A stretch of 64,000 nucleotides of DNA from Massospora cicadina (lineage: Eukaryota > Entomophthoromycota > Entomophthoromycetes > Entomophthorales > Entomophthoraceae), in assembly GCA_022478985.1 (NCBI GenBank), contig JAKSZP010012285.1, forward strand, positions 1 to 64,000, given 5' to 3'. How positions within the stretch are numbered: position 1 is the stretch's first letter; each line of letters opens with the position of its first letter. The notes under the pieces are model-generated. The model did not search any database. It saw nothing but the letters and a program-made list of their open reading frames with translations, and had not been told where the DNA came from. Below are positions 23,751-34,753 of the stretch, in pieces. The position numbers and the translations under genes are program-made.

Positions 23751-23823
23751 AGTAAAACAAGCCAGATACGACATGACTAGCAACTGAGGAGCGCTTATCA
23801 GTCTATGTGATTGATCAATGGGC

Positions 23824-23841
23824 CCCCTGTAGTGAGCACCA
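23824..23841 (-). other. Element D primer binding site
   Basis: Plus strand CCCCTGTAGTGAGCACCA, identical to that of A. One base (C) separates it from the LTR at 23843. Confidence 0.88.
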
Positions 23842-23842
23842 C

Positions 23843-24337
23843 TGTTGTAAAATGGCGTTTTTGTTGAAATATGCCATAAGCAATATTGCGCAGGGTTTGA
23901 CCCACTGAGAAATAGGACCAACGTTATGAGGATTGTTGCTCTTGAAACAACAGAAATAAACTTTATTAATAATATGGAGCACCTGCCCCCACTATACTTC
24001 TTTATTTATTATAATAAATAAAGCTGATACTCGCTGTTTCGCCCGCTCTAAACTATTAACAACCTCTCCTCCTCATTCATCTCATCCCGCTTGTATGGTG
24101 ATGACTTTGGATGGTACCACTTTCATGGCTTAGTAATTCACTTCGCCATATCTCATTGGTTCCACCAATTCTTCATTTGTCAATTCACAATCACCCAATT
24201 TAGACAATTTCCCAACAACCCAATATCGCCTCATTCCAAGGCGCTCAATTAACTGTACTCATAACAACTCGGCGGATTCCATCCATTTCACCATATTGTC
24301 TTTGGGCTTATCATCCAGTCATATTGGAATTGCGACA
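23843..24337 (-). repeat. Element D 5' LTR
   Basis: 495-bp partner of 18401-18895. It begins TGTTGTAAAATGG and ends ATTGCGACA on the plus strand, followed by flank CCCAC. It would have driven transcription leftward through gag-pol. Confidence 0.92.
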
Positions 24338-26868
24338 CCCACTGTACACAAATGCACAGAGCTTAAGCTTATTTAGTAATTTCTATATAAGTGCATTCAG
24401 AAAAATAAGTGTCAACCAGAATTATTGCTAGAACTTATAAAGTGTCTGCTTTACATAAAAAAGCTTAAAACTACACGCCTAGCTTGAGACTGGACAACAC
24501 CAAAGTCTCAATGGGAATTACCACGTGGAACTTTTTCAATCAGGGGATATCATCAAAGGAACTTGTAAGCTCTCATAGTACTAACTGTTGAACTTCCGGC
24601 TTAGTTACTAGTTTTATCAATTTGGCATCATATTTTTTAGAGAGCAGTTGGTAACAACTACCTTATAATCCACTACTACTCACTGAATCACCAGAAGCAA
24701 GGCAGCGTTGTCACACTTCCACCAAACGGAAGGTGGATTCAAAGATTTCTTCATGCTTGAGATTTTTTTAGAAGAGGCGGATATATAAATTTTTTTCTAC
24801 TACAACCTGACTTTTTCCAAGTACGCCTCTTTAACAGGCTTCAAAGAATGAACCCTAGTTTTAGAACTTAATCTATGACAATAATTGTCATAATGCCCCA
24901 AATTCTTGAATATATAACAAATGACCTTATTAATTTCAGGATTTTCAGAATGAGGGCTATAAGGCAAAGTTGATTTTTTTAGTTAGGAGACTTGGATTAG
25001 CCGCTCCATAAGTGACAGTGCAACGATGGAGATAATTCACCATGCATAAAATGCCATTCTTCTCATTCAAAACTGGTATCAAAACCTGTAAATTATGTAT
25101 TGGGCTCACAGGCATGGAGAAGAGCAATCTGGGAATCAAAATCATTTATTACATTAGCCTAATATAACGTCTGCTCCTCCAAATAAAAGCGTTTAGCAAA
25201 TACCTGAATATTTCATATATTTAAAAGAGATCTAAAGGATTTTCATCATACAAGTGGCCATCCTTTCTTCTCCACTGAACTCCTTGATATGAGGGTCATC
25301 AGCTCTAAGTTAGGATACGCCGGTCTTCTTTAGTTTTAGCATAACTAACTCCTGACTTTCAGAGTCCAACGAGTTCATTATTGCTGCCAACTTAGTGGTC
25401 TAAGATGCTCTGGCCATATTAATCAGGGTTAGATCCAGAAATATATGCACATTTACCATCTTATTGGACACTGTTAAATTAATAAGGTTAACTATGAATT
25501 GATTAGCATGGGTGAAGGGCTACGGGTCCTGTGATGTCCTTATTTGACTTTCCAGATTATTAGCACATGGAGAGGAGGGACAAAACTGTGAGCCGCCATA
25601 TTTTTATAGGTATGCTGAAGCTCCAACAGTCAGAAAAGATGGGAAAGACAACAGGCCAGTTACACATCACCTGTGCCCATTGCCACAAAATGCATGTTCC
25701 ATCAAAAGAGAACTCAAAGGACTTGACTTGGACAACACTGACAACCATTATGATGAATATCCGACTTAAACTGGTTTATTCAGAAAAATAGCAGCGTTCC
25801 ACCTGAAATGTATTTTCCTTATTAGCAAACATTTGTTTTGCAGTCCAAAAAGTAATCTTTAAAGTAATATTTTCCCACATGATAAGAGGCAAGCTCCTGT
25901 TTAAATTAGTAACAGACCAAAAAGCTCCATTTATATCTTTAACTGAGTCTTTAATTTTGCCAATTATAACATATAGATATTAGAAAGTAGTATAACGTGG
26001 GCCTTCAATTCTACCATGGTTGATTGATCTCTTTTAAATAATTTTTCAAAGCCTTAAGGCAAGGACTTTCAACATTCAGAAGTCATGATGCCTCTATGAG
26101 AAAAGTTGTAACAGTTGAATTGAACTGTTTGTTACACTTTGACTTGAGATTCAGATTTCCAAATCTCAAGTCAAAACACTTTTTGGGATTCTTGCAGTTT
26201 ATGTAGGGTCCAGCGCTGAGCTGTGCCCCTCCCAAGATTTTCTTTATGCTCTTAGGGGCCTAAAGAATAGTGCAGAGGGGCTCCCTGGAAGGGTGATTTT
26301 AAAAGGTCAGGCCCATGTGATTCTGAACTCAGTTCAGAATTCTCTCTTTATCATTTCCTGCTCTCATATGGTATCTTTGGTGGCCACATGGCTGTCTATG
26401 CTGTGTCTTACCTGGTATCCTGTGACAAACCTAGTTTTTGTACCTAAACAAAAAAATGCTGGCTCTGGGCATCGATTGGAGGCGCCAAATCCTCTAGGGC
26501 TGTTTAGTCCACTGGGTTTTTTCCTTGTGTCACTCATAGTGCCATTTTAAAGGCTTTAAATCCATTTTCATGTTTATTTTGTTGATAAAGAAATGAGGCT
26601 AAATTTGGGGCCAAAATTCATGTTTACCTGTGTCGTTTTTCTCACTTTCAAATTTCACTAAATCTGAGGTTGAATTGGTGAGTATGACGAGTTAAAACAC
26701 TTAACTTGAGGGAACCTCATATCAGACATTTTTTAGCGTCCATCCGCCAATCCCAAGGAAAGATAACAGTCTAAACTGGAACGTTTTTGATCATTACAGA
26801 AGTAGTCTCTGACTAAGTGAACAGAATCCATACTTGTTGAAATGATACACAGAGGAACTGGGTGTGGC
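24338..26868 (-). pseudogene. Element C gag region, decayed
   Basis: Continuation of C beyond D. Near 24878-24919 the minus strand reads C-Y-I-F-K-N-L-G-H-Y-D-N-Y-C. This has exact CCHC knuckle spacing, with the second Cys replaced by Phe. Long stretches align with the gag region of E, for example 25255-25420 with E near 53.94 kb. No usable frame survives. The segment 26107-26580 looks different, is GC-richer and has stacked hairpins, so it may be a separate insertion. Confidence 0.6.
26107..26175. repeat. Two adjacent inverted repeats (hairpins)
   Basis: First hairpin: TGTAACAGTT (26107-26116) can pair with AACTG-TTTG-TTACA (26123-26136), with a 4-base bulge. Second: TTTGACTTGAGATT (26138-26151) pairs perfectly with AATCTCAAGTCAAA (26162-26175) around a 10-base loop. 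They open a roughly 450-bp GC-richer block ending near 26560. Short, weakly matching ends (ATGCCTCTATGAG and, inverted, ATGGCACTATGAG) hint at a small DNA transposon, but I find no target duplication. Confidence 0.5.
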
Positions 26869-26886
26869 CCCCTGTAGTGAGCACCA
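26869..26886 (-). other. Element C primer binding site
   Basis: Plus strand CCCCTGTAGTGAGCACCA, perfect despite heavy decay of the rest of C. Two bases separate it from the LTR start at 26889. Confidence 0.85.
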
Positions 26887-26888
26887 AA

Positions 26889-27662
26889 TGTTGAAATTGG
26901 CACTAGAGCGTTATATTCTCGGGTGCACAGGTCAATAAACCAAATATGCAAAGTACTGTTTGAGGACAATAACATTGATTAAACTTCCACAAAAGAAACT
27001 GTATTTTCAGCAATAGGGTTTTATATGAAAATAAAAGAGCACATTGTAGCATTGTATACTGCCAGGGACTCACAAGCTTGCTCAAGTAGTTGCCCAGATA
27101 GGCTTAAATAGCGTATTTCCAGAAAAAGATCCCCTTCACATTGACAATACTCCTCAGATATGCTTTCTCTAACATAGTTTTCATTGGTGCTTTTCATGGT
27201 TACTAAGCAGCCATCAAGGATGGCAGACTTAAATTATGCTATCTAAATTAGGTTGTAAGTCTAGTAACTAGGGCTCAAGGTATAATCATAAAAAAAGGGC
27301 AATATGCCAAATATCTGAGTTACTGGTGGGTGGCCATAATTGATATAGGACCTATTATTGAAGGTTTACTGTTGGCACAGGACCATGTAGATTAGTACAG
27401 TAACATAAATTAGGAGGCAATAAGCAAATAAGGTCACTGCATCAATGGACAGACGATTCAGGGAGTAATAGATGCGCCAGTGGGGATTTAAGGATTTAAT
27501 ATTTAGTAAATTAATCTGGCAGGCAACTGAATATATAAATGAAGGCCACGTGCCAAAATAATTACTAGGGGTTGATAGAATCTACTATCTACATATTAGA
27601 TAACTATGAAATCAAATATAAAAAACATATCATACATATGGTTAGCCAAACCAATTACAACA
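26889..27662 (-). repeat. Element C 5' LTR
   Basis: 774 bp, starting TGTTGAAATTGG and ending CAATTACAACA. It shares with the E LTRs the order GTACTGTTTGA, then GAGCACA, TTTTCATTGGTGC, TACTAAGCAGC and CCAATT at the end. There is no insertion in it, so it is the best reference for the family in this window. Confidence 0.75.
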
Positions 27663-30600
27663 ATCATTGTGAATAAATAAAAATTATTCTTATGATAATT
27701 AACGCTTAATGGATCTATATGATAGATTAAATCCCTTATATGCTTATTGCACATCTCCAGAAATGACAGAATCAGTAAAAAAAGTTAAGCATATTACCTA
27801 TAGGTCTGGATCCTGGCTATTAACAACCTATCAGCCTCGTAATAATGTTTAATTAGAAGAAAATACTTGAAAAAGGATCTAGAAACAGGCCTGGTAAGCT
27901 AATATTAGTTAAAAAACCTTTAATATAATCTAAAAAATTATACATAGCTCAATGTAGCATTAAAAAAGATTCTAGATTGTAATTTTCTAAAATTTTCATA
28001 CTGAACAAGCCTATTCCAGAAGGACTTGGCAAGGATGATTATATATTGCTTTATATTAAGATAAATAATTTGATACTATATATAAGCACATGAAGTACCA
28101 GGATTATTGATTGATGTATGATAAGCCCTCCAAAAAGGTCAAACCCAAAGTATAATTTTTTAGTTTAATAACATTATTATAATATAGTGCTCAAGTAGCT
28201 TCTGACTCCCCATTACTTCTACCTTTTTAAGACCTATATAATTTATTCTAAAGTTTTTTTTATAAAAAAGATGGTGGCCACTAAATTTTTTAAAAATTCA
28301 GAAACATAAATATACTCATGAATAGGGACAGATATTTATCCAAATTTTTGATGACGCTTTGGTATATCTTTATAAACAAACTAATTTAAGAGATTGACTC
28401 ATATTAGATACTGAAAAATGGAGCTTTATCTCTGCAATACAAGCGTATACCCTTTTTTAATATGCTTAAATGGCTTTATAAATTGACAAAAGTTCTTCCA
28501 GGCCTGTGTATCACGACCACATTGTTACAAGGGCATAGATCATTTCTACAGTATTTAAGAGGGCTGAGTATCTGTCTACAGTAATGACACTGCAGTGTTA
28601 TTTAAGACCTTCTAAGAGAATCTTGAAAACTTGTAGAAAAGTTTCCAGAGATTATACTAGAATGATAGCTTTTTAAAAAGTTTTATTCTTTAAATTATTT
28701 TAGACTTCCTTGGGCATAACATATCATGCATATTGTATTTAACTCATTCTTGCTAAGTTTTAGACAATTAATAGAATAATAATTGACTCTGCTTGAAGTA
28801 CAATTTATATATAAAGATTTAGGATAAAATTTATCATTTACAAAACTTTTTTTTAAAATTCTCTTCTACTCCTACTGAAAAAGCATAACTTTTATATGGG
28901 GATCAAAACAAAACAGGCTATCTGAAATTCTCAAGAACTTTTTTAAGCTTATATTAAATCAAAATTAGCACATAAGATAGTCATTTTTACACTATTTTTT
29001 CAAATAAAATAAGTACAATTTTGTCACAGACTGACAAAACTCAATCTGAACATGCTTTCAATAATCAAAACTTTAAAAGAAAGCTGATTATTTCCAGCTT
29101 TACATAGAAGTAAGTTTTCTTCAAACTTACAGTAGTGAAACACTATTATCTTTTCTGAAGCAACCCTCATCATAGCTACCATTGGTGCAACATTGGTGGC
29201 TTAAAAATGAAGGACACTATAATAAATATTAACTGATGGGCTCTTAAATTGTAACACTATTATATGTTTCTATTACACCACACTATGACTCATCATTTGA
29301 TGTCATATGATTTAAGAGAATAACTATCAGCACTTGGATATTATTAGAGCTGTACGAGTACACAATTTAATGATAAAACTAGAGATGTAGAATAACAAAG
29401 ATGAATGGTTAATAAAGATGTTTGAGCAATAGGAAAAGCTTCCAAAATCTTTGAGGCACACTGACAACTAAGTTACTAATATTGGCTACCATAACCCAGA
29501 CTAATAAGTATATTACTGTTATTAGGTAGAAAATACAACCTTAAAACATAGAGAAACATGAAAATCTAAAAATGTTTAGATATTATTAATTTAGGAAAGG
29601 AATAATGGACTATATTAAAAAATTCTGGATGTATATCTGACATGCATGAAACATCTATCTTGAAGGTAAAAATATAGTATTCTATGAATCCCAGTTTAGC
29701 TTTTCAGAACATAAGTATAATGTTATAAAACCTAAGGCTCAGTTCTCTAATGGGATTTTATATTTTTATTTGGTGTTTTTACTATGGCATATTTGCTAAA
29801 GCCAAAGCTCTTTAAATAAGATAAAAAGACAGTTGCATCTTTTCTAAAAGTACATTTTCAACAACAAGGCCATCTATAAAAGATAATATATTGCAATAGG
29901 AAGAAATTCACCACTCAATGAAGCAAGATAACAGCTACAAGTAAGAACAACAATTTTTGGCTACTATAAACGTGACAAATGATACGCTAGAACATAAAAC
30001 TATTAATAAAAAATTCACTACAAAAAGGCCAGTTAAGACCCTTTATGTTAGAATTATACATACACAGTGCTTTTATAATGTACTGCATCAGATATCATCA
30101 AAGGATTCTAGGAATCATTATTCATAGTACATAAGATGAAAACCAGGAGCTCCATATCTACTTATTTAAGGGTTCTCTATTAACAATACCAATTATATAG
30201 AATTTTTTGAAGTTTATTTTATGTTTTCTAAAACTTCAGTAAAAGGCTATGGCTAACCTTGAGAAGGCTATAATATGGTTCAACTAGCTATGATTAAGGC
30301 TAGACAACACTTAATAACCTGAAAAATTATTAAGTTAGCTTATATTACTACCTTAAATTATACATTGAACAGTAAAGCTAAGATTTATATATGGAAGCTC
30401 TATAGTTATCACATATAGCTGTGGCAATTATTATCAAAAAAGTCCTTTTATGGAAAATTACTATCAACTGGGTCATGAACGATTCTTAGTTTGTGCACTG
30501 CCAAAAGTATTCTATAAAGGTGATAAAGTTAAATATTTGTCTTATTTCTATTCATAAAAAAGTATCTAGAGAGGAAGATATCTTAATATGATCTCCATAT

Positions 30601-32470
30601 CAAGCTACACAAAGAAGATTCACACCTAATGGACTTATTATTGATCAATGGTACCTATTTTTACTAATCTATGCTTTGACATTAGGCAATGTTTCTCTTT
30701 AAGCCTATGAATGATTATGCAATGAATATTTCTCAAAAATAGATTAAAAAGAAAAAGTAATCAAGGTGGGTCAAGCTTGACAATTATACTGCACCAAGAT
30801 TTTTTTTAGCCAGCACAGGTTTCAAACTTGTGTTGAACTAAACATGCACTAGAGTGGAAACAGGAATTACCCTGCCAGGCTAACCACCCTTTTTAACATA
30901 ATAGATTAATTGACTTTAGAGAAACTTGAACTTAAAATTTTAATGTGTAGATAAAAGGGCAATGAATCAATTTTAATGATTTATGTAAAAAGAAGCTTTA
31001 ATAAACCTAATAATGGAGGACTGACTAAGATTAATACATGACTACCTTATTTCAGATCACTGATCTAATATATGTTAAGGGTAAAAACAAAGAAAACCAA
31101 TGCAAATAGATCCATTAATGTCATCCCTCAGCAGGCCTATCAACTCTAGTAAATACTTTTGATAACTGATTGATGAAGTCAATAACCTTAAAAACTTCTT
31201 ATAAGGACTCATACATGTTTAATTGGGGTTATAAATTGGTATATCTAAGATAAAATGAAGTTAAAAATAGGCTCATTATACCTTATATAATTCATTTGGA
31301 AGTTGTCTATATTCTTTTAAGGCAGTTTCATTAGAAACTTAAGCAGTTCAATTACATGCTTATATTTCTATTATATATTTAACTCTTGTTAAAATTATCT
31401 TATTCATTCATTACATCATAGCCAAAAGCACTACATTCTATATTTATAATCAGCATTTTTGTCATTTAAATAAAAGTAAAATTACTGGTTATAAATATTA
31501 TCTGTCCTCAGGTCAGCTTGTCTCAGTTAATTAAAAGTTACTGGCTATAAAGATATATAAAATATCATTTTGTAAATTTTGGTGATTAACACCAGAGGGC
31601 TATTAAGAATAAAATTTTAAAACTAAATAAGTAAAACGTATTTTGTTTTAGATTGATCAAAGTTAAAGATATAATACTAAGTTTGAACTATGCTTGTTTT
31701 ATTATAGCTGTTTAGGACTTCATTGGCTGAGAAACAATTGAAAGTTTAGTAAAAAATATATCTAAATTCCTGATATTTTTTTCTTAGTGGGTATAATCCA
31801 AGTAGGGGAGTCCATGCATTTTATTTGTGGTGATGCTGATAAAACTAAAAATAAAAATCTTAATATAATGCCATGGTGGCAATCCTAAGCGGCTATTTTT
31901 ATGATAAGGAATTTAAGAGGGTTTCTTAATCTCCATGTACCTGAGGGTACATATTGGATTTTACTAAATGTGTGTGAGGGGCATTGGCGGAATGGGGCAT
32001 AAGGTAAAATTTTTTTGCAGAGGCTTCATGCAGTATGCATTGCCTCAACATACCAGGCTATTTGGTACTTGACAAATTTAAACAATTACACCACACAAGA
32101 GAATGATTTAAGTGGTATTAATGCTGGGGTTAATGTGGGTAAAAAATGATGATTTGACACCATTAGCCATGAATTACCTGAAGAAAACGCAAGCTACTTG
32201 TTCTTTTCTCAGCCTTCCTCAAGGAAGTCAGAAAGGAAATATTTTAGGGAATTTCCTTGACAAGAGGAACCATGGCCTTGTGGATGGCTTGTCAAAGGGG
32301 AACGTTGGTGAGGGGAGTGGCCAATTTGATGGTGAGCTGATAACGATTCTTTTAGAATTGGAAAGCCCTTTTAAGGCAGAAGCAATGCTGAAATTCTGAC
32401 TTGAAACACTGAAAAGTTTCAGTTTATTGAATTTAGAGAAAGAAATCATGTTCAATTGGTGGTGGGGCAC
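27663..32470. other. AT-rich desert without coding frames
   Basis: About 4.8 kb of strongly AT-rich sequence with no frame that matches a domain on either strand. Only two short frames occur at the right end (32112-32473), with no recognisable motif. A possible RT-like F-D-D-A-L-V-Y near 28354 is too isolated to call. A decayed pol III promoter lies at 30818-30882. The sequence just left of the E LTR (GGTGGTGGGGCACCA, about 32460) resembles a decayed PBS, so part of this region may be an ancient element of the C/E family. Confidence 0.5.
30818..30882 (-). other. tRNA-like pol III promoter remnant
   Basis: The minus strand reads TAGCCTGGCAGG (30871-30882), matching the A-box consensus at all but one position. 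After 42 bases comes AGTTTGAAACC (30818-30828), a B box with its central C changed to T. The B box sits in a 5-bp T-arm-like stem with a 7-base loop. Downstream is an A-run instead of a T-run terminator. Acceptor ends pair only partly, so this is a tRNA pseudogene or an old SINE head, not a tRNA gene. Confidence 0.35.
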
Positions 32471-32473
32471 CAA

Positions 32474-33391
32474 ATTTTAGATGAACAGGTTGATAACACA
32501 CAAAATTTATGAGGTAGTGTTTGATGACAGTAATCTTGCTAAAACCTCACAAAAGAAAAAAATTATTATTGGAATAAGGTTTTTTTTAATTAAAAAAGAG
32601 CACACATCAATATTTGGTACTATTTGTGGCTATACAGCTTGTTATGGTATTCTTTAGTAGTCTGGTTCCAGGCTACATAAGAAATAGTTTTCATTTAAAT
32701 GAAAATTTCTCTCAGATTTTCTCTTTACATTTCTATAGTTCTCATAGGTGCAATTTCTGGCTACTAAGCAGCACTGAAAATGGGAAAGTTGAGGCGTAAT
32801 ATTCAATTTAGGGAAGGGGAGTGAATGCCTAGGACTTGGGGTTTTATGATTGTAGCAATATGCTGGTTGTAATTGAGACTCTGGCAGATGGCCATAATAA
32901 AATAGGATCCTACTGCCAATTATTTTATGCATGTGAGGGCAAGGCAGGACATCAAGATTAAGATTATGATAATATGAAAACTGAGGCCATGAGCTTGGTG
33001 ATCTATAAATTTTAAATAAATGAAAGTTGCACTGGTGGGAGGGAGGATACCCCTATGGTAGAGTATAGACCCTCTACCACTGCATCCTGAGTTTGATCCC
33101 AGTAATGGACTTTGGGTAGGGGACAATTTTGACTGTGTTGGTTTTGCGCGCCAATGCCCTGAACCGAGATAGCAAATAGCAAAGGCGGTACATGGAGTTC
33201 CTGGCCTATCATATGCTGCACATGGAGGTTTTCCAGGTTTTATCCTCCTTTCCCATTTCCTTCACTTCCCTAATCAGTGCCGTATCATCCCCAGGTTGGC
33301 CCACCTCGAATAAAATTCAAAGTTGCACTGGTGGGGATTAGGGTTTAATCTTTATAATAAATACTAAGAAAAAAGTACTGTGACGAGATTA
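32474..33391 (-). repeat. Element E 3' LTR, left part
   Basis: Aligns with the C and E 5' LTRs (GAGCACA, GCTACATAAGAAAT, TACTAAGCAGC, TGGCCATAAT). It is interrupted by SINE copy 2 and then by element G at GATTA(T) (33387-33392). Left part minus SINE plus right part (46903-47054) gives about 774 bp, the same as the C 5' LTR. That arithmetic supports the reconstruction. Confidence 0.75.
33040..33318 (+). mobile_element. tRNA-derived SINE, copy 2
   Basis: About 280 bp, colinear with copy 1 from GGGAGGATACCCC to CCCCAGGTTGGCCCACCTCG. The B box has decayed to AGTTTGATCCC (33090-33100); the TGGTAGAG/CTCTACCA stem remains. It is flanked by a perfect 17-bp duplication (33023-33039 and 33319-33335). 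The paralogous C LTR has the unoccupied site at about 14428-14445 (AAAGTTGCACTGGTATGG), which confirms the insertion. Confidence 0.88.
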
Positions 33392-34033
33392 TATATAAAA
33401 TAGTCATAATTCTGGCTAGGTGGGTGCTTGATAGGTGCCAGCCCAGAATACCAACAGTAGGGTAGATGCAGTATGCTTAGGACGTCGCACTGCCCAAGAG
33501 AGAGGTCCAAAGTTCCCCTAAATCTACCAGCCTTGATCCTTATTATAGAATGGATTTAAATGAATTTAAATTAAAATAAAGATAATAAGATAAGTGATAA
33601 TTTATTAATATTGAGCATCACACTATTTTAAGTACTATGGCTAAAGGTGAGAGAGTGCAATAATTTACAAAAAGCAGGAGGTAAATACCAAAAGATAGAG
33701 GTCAATTAAATGCATTGCTTAAAACTCTCAGAATTGGTTGACAATAAATAACTTGTGACTAGTAATATAATTGCATAAAAATTGTAAATTAATGAATAAT
33801 TCACTCAGCTCTAATTGCTGGTAATCATAAAACTCAAATCATTATCTGGATTGATTTCAAATAGTTTGGGGGTGTTAGAACACTTAAGATATTATAAGTG
33901 TTACCAGGTTTGAATCCTCAACACTTCGAATTGACTCAACTCAAGTTAAGGAAGAGCCTAATTTTGGCATCCACTAATGATTATATGTTAGTAAGTCATG
34001 ACACCTAGTAAGAGGCTTCACCCAGTAAAGAGA
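33392..34033 (-). repeat. Element G 3' LTR
   Basis: 642-bp repeat matching 46257-46897 (641 bp). Shared landmarks are CCAACAGTAGGG, GATGCAGTATGCTTAG, GTACTATGGCTAAAGGTGA, AAAGCAGGAGGTAAATA and AAGAGGCTTCACCCAGTAAAG. The two are well diverged. The termini are not clear TG/CA. The flanking GATTA on both outer sides (33387-33391 and 46898-46902) is the likely target duplication within the E LTR. Confidence 0.7.
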
Positions 34034-34753
34034 AAATACTGACTGAATCCCCTTCAATCCATGGCTAGTATTCAAGAGCCAGGACGGGATCATCATATCT
34101 TTCAGGCATAATTTGGTATGATCAACTGAAGCGGTTAAAATTCTGGGGCTCATAGTTTCATAAAAAAAGAAAGATCCAAACATAGCAAGGTGGTATGGGC
34201 CAAAGGTTGATGTTACAGATAAAACTAGGAGATATGGGAAGAGGTGACTTTGGTGTTAGGCGCCAGCAAGAATGAAGGCAACAGGAAGCAAAAGAATGCT
34301 TTCTAATTTGACAGATCATTGGCATTGATTGCTTATAAAAACATAAGTGGCAGAAAGCAATTAAATGCTTATGCAACATGAAAATTATTGGCCTTGAGGC
34401 TGGCAGTGCATTGTGGGTTATCCTCTGCATTGAATCGCTGGTAGCCCTTGATTAGCTCAACTCAATTAATGAGGAGCAAGGTTTAAAAATATAAACCTTT
34501 TGTAAATTATCCTCAGCATCAAGCCACCAGTAATTTATATATATAAGCAGAACCATCTTTACTCACTCTAATAACAGAAACCTCTGATTCTGTTGGCAAT
34601 TTAGTAACCTTCAGCATATTTCACCAACAAATCCCTTTTAAAGTCAAATGTTGGATTATCATTGACATTTAGTCACCAGTAATCCCAAAAACCTCAGAAT
34701 CAGATTATTGATGTGCTAGAAATCCGAATTTAATAATAAATAGATTTGTTGTA
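34034..34753 (-). other. Element G internal region, left part
   Basis: About 720 bp between the G 3' LTR and the start of H. No gag or pol domain is recognisable; frames are short. Together with 45580-46238 the whole G interior is only about 1.4 kb, too small for gag-pol. G was therefore deleted or was a non-autonomous element. Confidence 0.5.

Larger units (their letters stand above)
18401..24337 (-). mobile_element. Gypsy element D, structurally complete
   Basis: 5.9-kb Ty3/gypsy element on the minus strand. It has two 495-bp LTRs (18401-18895 and 23843-24337), a PPT, integrase, RNase H, RT, protease, gag and PBS. The flanks are CTCAC on the left and CCCAC on the right, a 5-bp target duplication with one change. 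It interrupts the protease of C. LTR divergence is visibly higher than for B, so it is probably older. All genes carry stops or frameshifts. Confidence 0.93.

Noticed and set aside
25567..25791. Plus-strand frame with CAHCHKMH, looking like a zinc motif
   Set aside because: Lies antisense within the decayed C gag, spacing does not fit a known finger, and no homology to other elements here.
26293..26550. 85-codon hydrophobic plus-strand frame
   Set aside because: No recognisable family; inside a probable small insertion in a pseudogene region; no start or promoter context.
13155..27670. Target duplication of C (GCTCC / ATCAT)
   Set aside because: Flanks do not match; either decayed or the LTR ends are slightly misplaced.
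28340..28400. F-D-D-A-L-V-Y in a plus-strand frame, resembling an RT active site
   Set aside because: Followed immediately by stops and not flanked by any other RT motif; likely chance in AT-rich sequence.
32112..32399. 95-codon plus-strand frame next to the E LTR
   Set aside because: No motif, simple composition and an equally long frame on the other strand; cannot be supported as a gene.
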